From contig NC_092335.1 in NCBI RefSeq assembly GCF_046630445.1, positions 38,016,001-38,080,000 of the forward strand: a stretch of 64,000 nucleotides of DNA. The letters are read 5' to 3'. How positions within the stretch are numbered: the first letter of the stretch is position 1; each line of letters opens with the position of its first letter. The stretch comes from Rutidosis leptorrhynchoides (Eukaryota; Streptophyta; Magnoliopsida; Asterales; Asteraceae). The translations under genes were made by a program, and so were the position numbers. The notes under the pieces were generated by a model. It was given only the letters and a program-made list of their open reading frames with translations. It was not told the DNA's origin and made no database searches. Positions 12,719 through 24,500 of this stretch are shown here, piece after piece.

Positions 12719-12920
12719 GTTAGAAACAGAGTATGATTTGACTATCCGGATTGATTCTTGAATCGTGTATTTGTTAGATGATAGGATTAGGCCCAAGTTC
12801 AATATGTGGGCTTGGGTCTGTTAGGGTTTCCTAGGGTTACCTTGTATCGCTATAAATACCGCATCAATAATACAATAATATTCACGAGTTCATATTCTTC
12901 TACATGGTATCAGAGCTAGG
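12719..12920 (+). mobile_element. Copia-type LTR fragment with primer-binding site
   Basis: A short LTR-like segment (TGTTAG start, TATAAATA signal, ending in TTCTACA at 12903) is followed directly by TGGTATCAGAGC, the initiator-Met tRNA primer site of many plant copia elements. No gag or pol follows, so this is an old remnant of a small LTR element (TRIM-like or truncated copia). A piece resembling its start recurs inverted at 13044-13073. Confidence 0.65.
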
Positions 12921-13384
12921 TTTCTCTAACCGTCTGACCTACCGCTTCCTCTTCAAGTTTGTTATCCTCCGGTTATCGCCCAGTGATCCGAAGAGATCCT
13001 TTTTATCTAATTTATGTTTATTAGTCCTCAAACAATATGTGGGCTTGGGTCTAATCCTATCATCTAACAGTATTCACTTTCTCTATAAAGTATTTCGACT
13101 CAACAATTGCCTTGGTTTCACGAAATCTTTACACAGATAAGACAAGAACGCAATTAGTGTTTCTGGCAATTAAATCACTAATCAAATTATCGGAGAGATT
13201 TTGTGTGTGTTTCTATTGTTCTATGATTGCAGAATGCCAAAACCAAAATAGAGAAACTGATATATTCGGCAGTTATATTTTGAAAGGATGTAACCTTCCA
13301 AATTGAGCGGGAGAAACTATTATACCAAAAGTTATAACACTTGGTTGGAATCCGTTGGAATACACTTTGCCTACATAACGGATA

Positions 13385-13515
13385 GTGTATTTTCGTTGAG
13401 GTTTTGGGGCGCTACCCCCTCGACCCCTGCCCGCTCACCTGGGAGTGGGACTCCAGCCAGGGGCGCTGCCCCTTGGACCCCGTAAGGGGGCGTGGCCCCG
13501 TTGACCCCCGCAATT
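13385..13515. repeat. GC-rich repeat block (GGGGCGCTGCCCC type)
   Basis: A sharp GC-rich island in AT-rich DNA carries repeated GGGGCGCT(G/A)CCCC palindromes and GGACCCCG words. Such blocks are common inside plant retroelement remnants. No coding potential is credible. Confidence 0.55.
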
Positions 13516-14466
13516 ACGCGACAGTTAGTAGCTAACTCTTACGGACGTGTACTTCACACTCTCCGAACCCGTTGTTAAGTATAACTAGCTGACTCTTGCA
13601 TTCAAATAAAAATAAATGTAGATGACACTAAAATCACAAACAATATTTACAATCAATTGAAATTGAAGTTATAAGCAGAATAAAAATCAGGTCGTTGCAT
13701 GAAATAAGAAGTGATCGGATTTTCTACATTGATCTGATTTGAGTTTTAGGATCAATGATTTTTGGTATTAGGCATGGCATGAGCTACAAACGATGACAAT
13801 TGTCTGAGATACACGCATATGTTTGACAAATTAAACGGCCTCGTGTGAGGTAGCGGTCACATTCCAAGTGTTGGGATGGCCTTTTCGTCGGGCCAAATCA
13901 ATCATGTTGACATATAGACTTCATCGTCATAATCCTCTAAAATAACTCACTTTTCTTTGGGAGAACCATCAACACGTGGCGTGCAATCAAATGTTCATTT
14001 TTTTCGTTTTATATTCTTCACCTTTTATCTCGCATTATCAAATTATTAAATCAATACTTTGTCCTAACACTCAGATATTAACTCTTACAAACTTTTACAT
14101 AAAACGGTCATTATATGACTAGGTTTTCTAAGTTCGTACACTTAAAGGGGGAGAATACTTTTACTTAATTAGATGTATGAGACTTAATTTAATTTAGATA
14201 TTCACTCGATCAAAATATATCGCTAATAAGATTTGAACTTAAAACTTCTTAGACCACTTACATTCAAGCCATATTTTCTAAATTTCACATCAGTGTCACT
14301 TCAACACTTTATTCCAAGACTGAATGAGAACTGAACTCGTGTCATCCATGACACTCTTTATAAAATAACCGATACCCGCTATGTATTACTTAATCAAACA
14401 AATGTACAAAGTATTAAAAGTAGTTGTATAACTATTTCCGTGCTCTAAAATATACTCGTATGTACC
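13516..14466. other. Intergenic DNA
   Basis: I see no supported gene, RNA gene or transposon end in this stretch. Confidence 0.5.
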
Positions 14467-14474
14467 ATGAGGGG

Positions 14475-14783
14475 CAGTGGCGAGTTTAAGTAGTGACCCG
14501 TGGGGTTACCGGATATCGCTAGTTTAAAAATTATTAGTAGAAATACCCTGTAAATTGTATAAGACACCATTAAATTTAAGTGGAGGACCCCATATCTTTG
14601 TCGGATTATAGTTTTTCCTTTAAAATCTATAGGATACCATTATATTTAACTACTCGGACTCAATATACTTTTCGAACTTTTAGTTTTTTGAAAGTAAAAC
14701 AACCACTAAAATAGCATTTAAATATAATTAGCACTAAAAATTTCTCAAGACTCCATTGAGTTTGCATCATGGAATCGCCACTG
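14475..14783. mobile_element. hAT-type MITE
   Basis: The 309 bp element begins CAGTGGCGA and ends TCGCCACTG, an inverted terminal repeat of hAT type. It is flanked by a perfect 8 bp direct repeat, ATGAGGGG (14467-14474 and 14784-14791), the target-duplication length of hAT transposases. No coding capacity, so it must have been moved in trans. Confidence 0.88.
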
Positions 14784-14987
14784 ATGAGGGGAGGGATGAA
14801 GTGCGTGGTGCCTGGGAGTATGAGAACTAAGAGCAAGGGGAGTGGAGGCTCGTTTCCCCTTCGTCCCCATGCCCGTCGCAAGTCACCCCACTCCCCAACC
14901 AAATTTCGATGGTCTGTCCCGGCTTAGTCATGTCGCCTGGGCGACACAACATCAACGACCATTTTTTTTTTTAATCCCCACTTTTAT

Positions 14988-14998
14988 CTATATATATA
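14988..14998 (+). promoter_or_regulatory. TATA box of the PB1-like gene
   Basis: CTATATATATACA lies about 75 bp before the ATG at 15068 and is followed by a CACAC/CTCAA-rich leader typical of plant 5' UTRs. Confidence 0.5.
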
Positions 14999-15067
14999 CA
15001 ACCATTTTCTCAACCTAAACACACACTCTCAACTCTTCTCAATTAAACACACTAATATTGCTTAAAA

Positions 15068-15454
15068 ATGAATTCTTCAAGCATTATTTCATTGAATGTT
15101 TACCACGGTGGAGAGCTCAGCGAGGATTGGAAATCGTATTCCAACTCGCAATGTACTCCGTTCGAGTCCCTCGACGTTAACGGGTGGGACACAGGGCGTT
15201 TGTTCAACTACATACGAGAGCATGTCGACTTCGAGACCTCGGATTTTATGTACATCGTTCCAGAAACTCAAACCTTTGAGTTTCTCACGACTGAACAAGA
15301 ATGGGAAGAACTAGTCGGGAAAGCAAAACTCAACGACGAGTCTGTCGACTTGTATTGTATCCACATATGGTCCCGTGAATTCATCCGCCGCCCAAGTCCT
15401 CACTACCCGCACGACGAGAGTGATGAGGGATACAATAGTCCTAAAACCCCGTGA
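15068..15454 (+). CDS. Small PB1-like domain protein, transposon-associated
   Basis: A 128-residue frame opens with MNSSSIISLNVYHGGEL and continues with a YIREHVDF segment, YIVPETQTFEFL, TTEQEWEELV and VDLYCIHIW. This order (N-terminal hydrophobic strand plus HGG, a later D/E-rich helix, a YxxP strand and a final VDLY strand) resembles the PB1-like domain found at the N-terminus of plant MULE transposases. No catalytic or zinc-finger part follows. The tail is Pro/Ser/acidic. A TATA box (about 14988-14998) and a CT/CA-rich leader precede the ATG. The gene lies inside the Harbinger-like element, so it may be a captured fragment or a remnant accessory gene. Function not known. Confidence 0.55.
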   Translation: MNSSSIISLNVYHGGELSEDWKSYSNSQCTPFESLDVNGWDTGRLFNYIREHVDFETSDFMYIVPETQTFEFLTTEQEWEELVGKAKLNDESVDLYCIHIWSREFIRRPSPHYPHDESDEGYNSPKTP

Positions 15455-15822
15455 AAGGCTCGATCGGACGAGTTAATTTTTAGGAAATTTCGGTTTGTTT
15501 TTTTATTTTTAGGACTTGTAATGTTTTTTTTTTAATTTTAGGTTAGTAATGTTTTTCTTTTTTTTAGGAATCGTAATGTTTTTATTTTATTTTTAGGAAT
15601 CGTATGTTTTTACATTTTCTTAGGAAATGTAATTTTTTTTTATTTTTAATGAAAGTTATTTTTATTAATTTATGTTATATTTAAAATCATAAAAAAAATA
15701 TATATATATATATATAAACTGACATGCCTAACTGACAGAGGTCACCACTCCCCACTTTTTCTGACTCAGCAAGTCAGGCCTGACATGCCAAGTGACCTCA
15801 GTCACCACTCTCAGTGCTCTAA

Positions 15823-17078
15823 GCGATAAGCTCACCGTTGACAATTGTCATATGAATATAAGACAACTATAACTACTAAATTATATAGAAATGGTTAGAA
15901 TTAGTTTTAAACGATTATGTATAAAATGTCCTTGTCCTTTTATAAACTATTATTAATATTAGTATTAGTACTAGAATAACATTAGAAATTTCCCTATTTA
16001 TTTAATTCATAGAATCATAGAATATAAAATAAAATAAAAGTCTACTTAAAAGTAAAATCAAAAGGATAAATTATAAAAGTAAAAAGGAGGGGAACATGGG
16101 CGGATCTATGATTGGTAGTCACTGGTGTCACCCATTAAAACTCTCAAAAAATTTCTACTAAATGTCTTATTTTAATGGTGTCACTAAAAAAAATGTATAC
16201 TATCCAGTAAATTATACCTAATACTAATACTACTTATCACGTAACCATACCAGTAAATTATCCAGTAAACAACATGAATACCTAATACTACGTATCACGT
16301 AACCATAACCACGCCCATGCAAATTATACCGACTCATTTTCCCATCATTATTTCTTCTTTGTTTTTACCTTCTTAACTTTGCCATTATTAAATTACTGTA
16401 TCATACTTGTTTAGCAAAGCATCGGTTGAAAAAGATTCACAAGATATCATTTCATGCATGTATCCGTATCGATAAAGATTTGATTACGACTCTGGTAGTT
16501 CGACCTAAAAGTTATAAGTACGTAAGTTTGATTAGATTGATTCTAAGCTATGATTAACTACTAAACTTACATGGACCCTACTCCTGCCTATAAGCCAAAT
16601 CACCGATTAGTTAATATGATAATGTGTTCACGTATGTATGTTAAACAATTTTGTTTAGCTTCAACTAATTACTGTATTAAGAAGATTGTATTGTTGTAAG
16701 CTAACATTGGATCCACTATCATGAATTGCTTACGAGATTAAGTAATATCATATAGATTAGGAGTACATCCAAATTAAATCTTGTGAGATAATATACAACA
16801 CAAGTTCTTGGATCATAAAGTTATCACTTTTTTTAACGGCTATTTCAACATCGAATGGTCTTATTTGTCATTCACACACGCGTTAAGAGGAACCTCTTTA
16901 CACATCATCGCCATATTGGGTACCCGGTGTGCTTTGGATTAAACCGAGTGGCTTAGGGCATACACATTTTTTTTTCATCACAACAGAATCCATGAGAAAA
17001 CCTCCCCTGGATTGGAATATGCGCCAACTATAACTCAGATCAAACTCAGAGCTTATACTACTCAGGCAATGCCTCGAC
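15823..17078. other. Intergenic DNA with a hAT-like remnant
   Basis: Near 16098-16200 GGGCGGATCTATG...GGTGTCACCC resembles the end of old hAT-type repeats, but no partner end or duplication was found. I see no gene. Confidence 0.4.
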
Positions 17079-17165
17079 AGTAATTATCACTTACACTATA
17101 GAGTTTTATTATGTGAGGTGATTTGCACACCACAGTAATTATCACTTACACTATAGAGTTTTATT
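17079..17165. repeat. 33 bp direct repeat beside a LINE tail
   Basis: CAGTAATTATCACTTACACT and its continuation through TTTTATT occur twice, at about 17080-17112 and 17133-17165, separated by 20 bp. The second copy abuts the truncated LINE. Confidence 0.8.
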
Positions 17166-18090
17166 TTACTGCTGATCGCTTATCTCTCAAAGTGGGTAAC
17201 GGCTTTAAAGCATCCTTCTGGATTGACCCGTGGCTTTCTAATATCACGCTTGCTTCTAGCTACCCTCATCTCTTTGCTTTAGAAACAGATTGTTACTGCT
17301 CAGTTGCTTCAAAGTTCACAAATGGCAATTGGTGTTGGTCTTGGCGACGTCCTCCGAGAGGAGGTGTGGAAGCTAGTCAACCGACAGATTTGTGTAATGC
17401 TCTTCAACCCACCTCTCTCTCTCGTCCATGTCCGACTATTGGGTTTGGGAAAATCCGCCTTTCAACGAATACATCGTATCAAAAGCAAGACGATTAATCG
17501 AAAATCAAATCTCTATCTCGAGCCAAATATCCTCCATGTGGTGCAAAACAGTCCCTATAAAAACTAATATCTTCATTTGGCGCCTTAATCTCGATCGTCT
17601 TCCTACAATCAGCAACCTTAATCAAAGAGACATATTCGTTGAAAGAGATTGTTGCCCTCTTTGTGACGTTTCTGAAGAATCGCGAAACCACCTCTTCATC
17701 AGATGCGACACTAGCCACCAAATTTGGTGCAAGATTGGCACCTGGCTCGACATCTCTATTCCCCTCATGGATTCTGTCGAAGACTTGTGGTCATGGATCC
17801 ACTCAATTCCGCATACTGGTAACAAACGCTTCATTGTTAATGTGGTGGCAATCTCGACCCTTTGGCACATTTGGAAGCTCCGGAACGGAATCATCTTCAA
17901 AGATCATAACACTAGGAAATCTTACGTTTTTGTCTATATTGTTTTGTCGTCTTTTAATTGGATTTTTTAGAGATACCATAAGTCCTCCCTTAACTGGACT
18001 AAGCGTTTACACTCGTCTTTGTATTCCTTGTAACTTTTCCTTAACTTCTAGCTAAGTTTTATTTATATATATTGCCGTTCCAAAAAAAAA
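17166..18090 (+). mobile_element. 5'-truncated LINE (zf-RVT end of ORF2)
   Basis: The coding remnant covers the C-terminal part of a non-LTR reverse transcriptase ORF: VGNG..SFWIDPWL, NGNWCWSWRRPPRGGVE, then the zinc-binding zf-RVT module (IFIWRLNLDRLPT, CCPLCDVSEESRNHLFIRC, then IWKLRNGIIF). The frame shifts once between about 17428 and 17497, so it is dead. A short 3' UTR ends in a poly(A) run at 18080-18091. The endonuclease and RT core are absent. Confidence 0.85.
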
Positions 18091-18091
18091 A

Positions 18092-19294
18092 AACTAATAA
18101 TTAACAACACACCACTAATCATACTTCAAGATATTGTACATCACAATAATATAATGCATAATTGGTGATGTTCGATTAATTTTGATGGTGTACAAATAAC
18201 TACCTTCTTATAATCTCAAAAAAAGAAAAGAAAAAAAAAATGACCCACTATATTTGACCTAATTTGATTCATGTAATTATTTTCTTCAAGGTGGACCAAC
18301 CCTAAATAACTCCAAAAGCTCAATGTTCAAGCACTGGAATGACTGATCTTGGCTTCTTGAAGATGGAGTTTTGCGAAAAAACCTTGTGAAAATAGTGATG
18401 ATAAGTGATAGAAGAAAAGGGGACAATTAACATGTAAATCCATGCATAGATAGACTATTTAACAACATGCATGTGCATGAAAACGAGTATTCGTCCCAAT
18501 GCTTTTGTCTCGATAGTAATGGACACATCCGATCCCCTTTAATTCACCAACTCCCATATATAATCGATACATGCATGGGCCCTTGTGTTATGACTTATTG
18601 CCATGCACAAATCATACATATGATCATGATGATAATGTTTGTTTTTTTTATTTCTGTATATCTATACTTTTTCACATATATTTAATTTCTATATTCAACA
18701 TAATATAATGTGGCTTATAATTATAGCTTTATGGAGTTATGGCCAATCAATTTAATTATATATTTCACTCTATAAGACTTTTTATCTATTTAAATTCTCC
18801 CACTCACTAAAGAAGTGCTAACTAATGATAAGTTAGCTTTTAACAAAATAGTTGTCTGAAGAATTAAATACATCCGGCCGGCCACTTTATTGGTAATCTT
18901 TGTGGATAAACAAAGTGTGTAGTTTTTGAAGAACTAATTAAGAGGCATTGTTTAAGAAATTTTATTGCATCTCATAATCAACATGACAGATCAAAATTAC
19001 GAATCCAAGCCTATTATCCGGGTTTGGTATAATAGTACCAATCGATTAACGTTATTATCTACAATAATAGCTTCGATATGTACAGTCCCATGTGTGTGGA
19101 AGTAAAATGCTTTTGAGGACCTCGTTAACAGGGCCGACCTTGGTATCGAGTTGTATGAGGACGACTACGAGGCATCATAAATTTTGATCGATAAGTTAAT
19201 TTTTGAATGGTTTAACAACATCAAACGTTTTGTGTGATGGTAATAAAACACTTTTATAGATAATGTCTAATTTGTCAAGGCACATGCTAAAAGA

Positions 19295-19327
<33 letters not shown>

Positions 19328-19500
19328 GAATATTATTTTTTACAGCTCTAGTGTTTTAATTTTTTTTCTACAGAACTAGTAAAATGGGTGTTGGGAATGC
19401 CGGTTTTGTCCATGTCAACTGAAACTGACATTCCTAATATGGTTTGGCCTATGTGGCATTTTTTTTTTTTTTTTTTTTTTTGAGATCTCACAAACTTTAA
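18092..19500. other. AT-rich intergenic DNA with long T-runs
   Basis: Two long poly(T) tracts (about 19300-19327 and 19460-19480) and a CAGGGCCGACCTTGG word near 19130, like the end of old hAT-type repeats. A 72-codon frame at 18467-18685 is not convincing. No gene supported. Confidence 0.4.
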
Positions 19501-19519
19501 GTGAGTTTTGGGTACTAAA

Positions 19520-19690
19520 ACGAAGGTTTCAAATGAGGCTGTAAATGAGCAGAGCTACTCGAGTTCGGCTAGTTAAAAGCTCGATTTGAGACAAGCCCAA
19601 ACGAGTTTGAGCCTAAGTTAGAGATCGCTTGATAAACGAGCTCGAACTTCATATGTCGAGCTCGTTTAAGCTCGCGAGCCTAAAAGAAGT
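19520..19690. repeat. GAGCTCG-rich dispersed repeat
   Basis: Clustered CTCGAGTTCGGC, ACGAGCTCGAAC and GAGCTCGTTTAAGCTCGCGA words, partly inverted. This type of sequence is widespread in plant genomes as non-autonomous transposon debris. No exact ends found. Confidence 0.45.
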
Positions 19691-19918
19691 GAAAAAAAAA
19701 ATTATATTATTGTTTTTGGGGACTACGATGATAATTAGAGGCCCTTAGTTTTTATTTTTAGTAATAACAGCCTAAACAAATCAAGTCTAAAGGCCCCTTA
19801 TTTCATTCACCATGTGCAATGAATCTTACATGTGCAAAAATATTTGTATTTCCGTTGGATTGGCAAGTATAGCAGTATCCAAAGTCATGTGTATAAAAAG
19901 GCAGAAAATAAAAATGAT

Positions 19919-19991
19919 TGGAGATGCGGGGTATCGATCCCCGTACCTCTCGCATGCTAAGCGAGCGCTCTACCATCTGAGCTACATCCCC
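19919..19991 (-). tRNA. trnA-AGC: tRNA-Ala (AGC)
   Basis: Read on the minus strand, 73 nt fold as a standard cloverleaf: acceptor GGGGATG pairing with CATCTCC, D arm TAGCTCAGATGGTAGAGCG, anticodon loop CTTAGCATG with AGC, and T arm GGGGATCGATACCCC. A and B box promoters are intact. A TTTTT terminator follows within 10 bp. No intron and no encoded CCA, as expected for a nuclear gene. Confidence 0.96.
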
Positions 19992-20141
19992 TTTTGAACT
20001 ATTAGTGATTAGTTGACTAATAATCCTGAAACTGCGCTCGTTTCTTGGTTTAAGCTATCAAACTTTTCCTTTGGTTTTTAAATTTTTGTCATCTTTTTGG
20101 TATTCAATCAATTTTGTTTAGTTCGATTTCCTATAGCATGT

Positions 20142-21130
20142 TTTTTTTTTTCCCTTCAAAAATGGAGTTTTATTGATAATCAAAAAACAAATACAAGGGG
20201 CAGGGAATATCCATTACCTCAAACAGCAACCAACAAAATACATACAAATCTAGGACTAAACAAATTGAGCCCTAAACAAAACGAGAATAAAAGGAAATCA
20301 TCGATTCTTGATCATCAATATGTAACCCTTCAATTCCATCCTCCAATTCTTCGTAGTCGTATCAATTGCAGCAATTCCTCTAACTTTAAAGATGTAAATT
20401 TTAAGCGGATACCTTCAACTATGCCATGAACAAGATCCATTTCTGACGTTATTTTTCCTTTGAAGATTCCGCTGTTCCTTTCTTGCCAGATGTGGTACAC
20501 AATAGCAGCAATGGTAAGTCGATTTATCACATCCCATATTTGATTTCTAAACGGAAATCCAGCTAGCATATTAACAATGTCGTGAAGATTAGCTGACAAA
20601 CCTCTAAATAGAAGAAATTTCTTCAATTCAATCCACACTCTTCTTGAAAATACACAGCCAAATAGAAGATGATTTATTGTCTTCTACTTTGCCACACAGA
20701 TCACATTTGAATGTTTTATTTGGGTACCACTTCATTAACTTGTCATGTGTGGTTAATCTTTCCTGAACAACAAGCCACATTATAAAAGCATGTTTAGAAT
20801 TTGCCTGAGGGAACCATACAACATGATGCCAGGGTACAGTTAGAGTATTAACTTTAAGATCTTTCCATGCTTGACTAGTTGTGTATGGAACTCCGTTGCC
20901 CTTATTTGTAACCCATTTGACTACACTATCATTGTCTTCAAAATACATGATGTTTATCTCTAGCCCTCATGGACAGAAGTTTCCATCCCCAGCTGTCACT
21001 TTGTTTATCTTCTATCTCCCATATAGATTTCCCTTTTAATTTCACAAGATTAACCCAGTTATACCAATATACCATAAAGATTCCTTCTTTTCAATTAATT
21101 TCCATAGTTGAAGGTATTCGCTTAAAACAT
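20142..21130 (-). mobile_element. 5'-truncated LINE (zf-RVT end)
   Basis: Minus-strand frames match the zf-RVT end of a LINE ORF2: TTSQAWKDLKV, VPWHHVVWFPQANSKHAFIMWLVVQERLTT, CDLCGKVED, then IAAIVYHIWQERNSGIF. Two frames overlap near 20630, so there is at least one frameshift. The 3' tail is the T-run at 20141-20152 (poly(A) on the minus strand). A short piece like its IVEGIRLK region recurs in opposite orientation at 21100-21130. It is a different family from the LINE at 17166. Confidence 0.8.
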
Positions 21131-21570
21131 CGATGTTCACAAAATGTTAACCACCCGGTAAATCGTTTTCATTTTTTGTGACAGGTTGGCTTTTGACTAA
21201 GAACCAACCACAACATAAAAGCCAAGTTAATTTGCATACTAAGGCTAAAACCAAAAAAAGAGAATGCTAATCATGAAATAATTATGTACTTCAACTATAA
21301 CAAACTATACATTTTAATGTTTGTATCATACACAGCTACCAAATGTGCAAGCTTACGAACCCGTGGATCCATGAACCAGAATAAAAAAACATAATAGATA
21401 GAATAGAAGTAACATTTAGATTTTAAAACACAATAAACTAATTTTACCCTTAATGTTGGAAGGAACCGTAGTAATTACAAACTAAAAACATATTTATGAA
21501 GTGATGCGTATCAGACACACACAAGCAACATATTATAAAGTGCAATTTACATATCATATACCATTACATA

Positions 21571-24500
21571 TCATATACCACCAGTTCCAAGAGGCTGCCT
21601 TGACGTGTCGCCAGAGGCCCATGCTTCATAGTCTTTCACCAACTGCATTCATTCAGATCAAACAAACAAAAACACAACATTTGAGTATTATACCAGAATT
21701 GAATAGGTTGAACCTTCTAAACTAACATGATTATTACTGCAATTCAATATAGGCTAGAAGTGAATAGGTTGATTCAGGTGTTATATCTAAACAGGTCAAA
21801 TACCACATTTAAAAACATCAAAATTACACTCCTCGTCCCTGTGGTATACCTAAAAAAAACACTCCTCGTCCTTTTCCCAATTTTTCTGCATTCCTCGTCT
21901 CTATTGTATTAACTTATTTCACTCCTCGTCCTTCCGTCCAATTTCGTCAATTTCAACCGTTAAGTCAAGTCATGTGCCAGACATGTGAGGGTATTTTCGT
22001 CAATTTTAATAGTTAGAGTGGGATTCATGATAAAAGGGTATGCGACTATACATCAAGAATACTGATTTTCCCTTGCAATGTGTGGTTGGTGTCTGTTGCA
22101 GGTTGAGGTTCTCTTTGAACTGATTAAAGGGCCTATAAAGGACCTGGAGGGAGATTCACAGGATGAGGTGCAATATTATTATAAGGTCAACATTAAAAGT
22201 AGTAGCTTAGCGTTTAGATTGTATCAATTTTGTTAGAGAAATGAAACTGTATCAAGTTTTTATTGGTTTATATCATCAATTGTTTAATCAATTATATGCA
22301 TTTATGTAACAATATCTTGAAATTAACATCTCGCTACTTTTGGGTGTTAGTATCTATCTATAGTTTCTATTAAAATCCTATAATGATGATGTCATTATTA
22401 GGCTATTTCCATTGTTAAGAAAAAATCAAAAATAAAAAGAAAAAAATCTAAGCCATCTTGATGATGTCATTAACATTAATTAAATATTTTATTATTTGTT
22501 TAGGGTTTTTATCATATATACCCTTCTTAACTTTAATAATAACATATTTACCCACTTAAATATGATTATATCATATGAGCCCATTCTAAACATATAAACT
22601 CATCATATTTACTAATTTATTCAATCTTAATGTGATACGTCTTTATGCCCTAATTTTTTTAGCGACAATTATTCATGCTTGCTTTTTTTTCTTCTCCGAG
22701 CTATGTACTATGATATTAACTGGATACTTGTAGTCGGACGGAAGGATTATATAGGTTTTCTTTACGGGATTAATTATGTTACATATGTATGCGAAATATT
22801 GTCTCAATAAAATGTTGTAATGTAAATTTTTGATAAGAAAATTAATAGTTGTGATCAAAATTGAAAGTAAGTGGTGGGAGAATAAATGTAGTTCATTTAT
22901 TCTGACTAAGTTAAGTATATCAATATGTTTGTAAAAACAATGACAAGTTTCTTAGTCAGAATATGTGGTTCCATGTGTCATTAAACTAAATGACTTTAGC
23001 ATTTACGTTCACTTAATACATAAAACATATCGTTAAACTGTTTCATTTAAACAAACCCGTGATTTCACGGGTCATTTCACTAGTTTATAAGGGTATTATA
23101 AATAGTTTACCTTTTTAGTGATGAATTTGTAATTTGTAAAGAGTTTAGATAAGTGTATTTTGATTTTGGAAGAGGTGGGAGGGGATGAAGATGATGGCTT
23201 TGATTTAGGGTTCATGTTAAGATGAAAGAGAATGAAATGGAGAAAGAAGTTAAAATGACAAAAGTACCCTCGCATGCATGGCACATGGCTCCATCTAACG
23301 GCTGAAATTGATGAAATTAGACGGATGGACCAGGAGTGAAATAAGTTAATACAATAGGGACGAGGAATGCAGAAAAATTGGAAAAATGACGAGTGATTTT
23401 TGAGGTATACCACAGGACGAGGACTTGAGTGTAATTTTAGATTTAAAAACTGTCAAAAATGGAAACGTGTCACATGGGTCGAACATCACCCAAATTGTTT
23501 TCAAAGGCTTAACAGTTATAAACTCCTAAGTTACTCTACTAAAACAAATTAGCAGGTTGGTCCAACCCAATTATCAGAGCAAATTTTATCATCATTTTTG
23601 AACCTAGTCAACAATATAATGACATTTCTGATGCTATATTCTAATAGAAATGCATTTTGCATAGACGTGGCGACTTTTAATGACCATTCATATCGCATCT
23701 TAAAATCAAACGATATCGGAAGTACACAAATCTTCACGCACCTGTGCCATAAAACGGGGAAGCATGATCCTCAGTATCTGCTCAAGAACTTGAGCACCAC
23801 TAGATTCAATGGTTTGAACGGGGATTGCTCGAAAAGGAAACGGGATATCGATGCTAACCTGAAAAATAATATACAAACACTCAGTATGTACCCTTTTGAG
23901 CATGAAATTGCATCTTACTGGATTGGATCTTATTGGTACTTAAGGAACCAAACATTGAATAGAGAAGTACAAAAAGATTTATCCTTCAAACTCAAACGGA
24001 AGGGCATCGTTTGAATTTCAAGTTTATATAAACTACTTAAGACAAAAAAAAATACAGGAGTGACTTTAACCTATAATATAATGATCACCTCGATAATAGT
24101 GTCTGATGTGAGTTTCTGCACCGATGAATTGCTTTGGTTCCTATCGCATGATATTCTATTCACCATAGAAGCTGCATGCCCATACCAAATTAGTGTCAAT
24201 GGAGTCCTGAAAAAGCATTTTATAATTATGAAATTCACCATCAACCTCATAATTTATAGTGAATTTCCTTATAATGATCAACAATATATTCCCACCATAA
24301 CAATAGAAGTAAATAAATAAAGACCAACTACAGTAACTGCTCACCATCAAATTTGTCATTTTGTGCAACCACAATCGGTGATCCCTCAAGCTACAATGAG
24401 TTAACAATGCAAGATTATTAACCCTACAATATTCTACATGGCCATATGATTAAAATGGAAATTTGCAGGCTTAAATACCTTACAAGACAAGAGGTTAATA

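Larger units (their letters stand above)
14831..15819. mobile_element. Harbinger-like non-autonomous element carrying a small gene
   Basis: Imperfect terminal inverted repeats (left GAGCAAGGGGAGTGG; right end, complemented, GAGCACTGAGAGTGG; 12 of 15 match) are flanked by TAA on both sides (14828-14830, 15820-15822). This is the 3 bp target duplication of PIF/Harbinger elements. Subterminal GGTCACCACTC words are repeated near the right end. The 989 bp interior holds the gene at 15068-15454. A 3 bp duplication alone is weak, so the element call depends on the TIR match. Confidence 0.5.
21818..23440. mobile_element. Pack-MULE with long TIRs, in an intron
   Basis: Terminal inverted repeats of roughly 200 bp match closely: left AAAATTACACTCCTCGTCCC..., right end complemented AAAATTACACTCAAGTCCTC.... 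A direct repeat ATTTAAAAAC flanks both ends (about 21808-21817 and 23441-23450), the 9-10 bp duplication of Mutator elements. There is no transposase. The interior holds a host-like exon (22102-22167) and a nested Helitron. It lies in intron 5 of the DUF1997 gene. Confidence 0.82.

Noticed and set aside
18467-18685. 72-residue frame with hydrophobic end (MHVHENEYSSQC...)
   Set aside because: Composition follows AT-rich DNA; no family resemblance or gene signals. I also looked for known microRNA sequences here and found none.
23598-24014. 138-residue plus-strand frame
   Set aside because: It is antisense to DUF1997 exon 5 and its flanking introns; the minus-strand exon has family motifs and phase-consistent splice sites.
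24156-24407. Reading DUF1997 exon 4 from the acceptor at about 24210
   Set aside because: That acceptor gives a stop; the acceptor just before CTTCTATGG restores the conserved KFDASMVNRIS reading.
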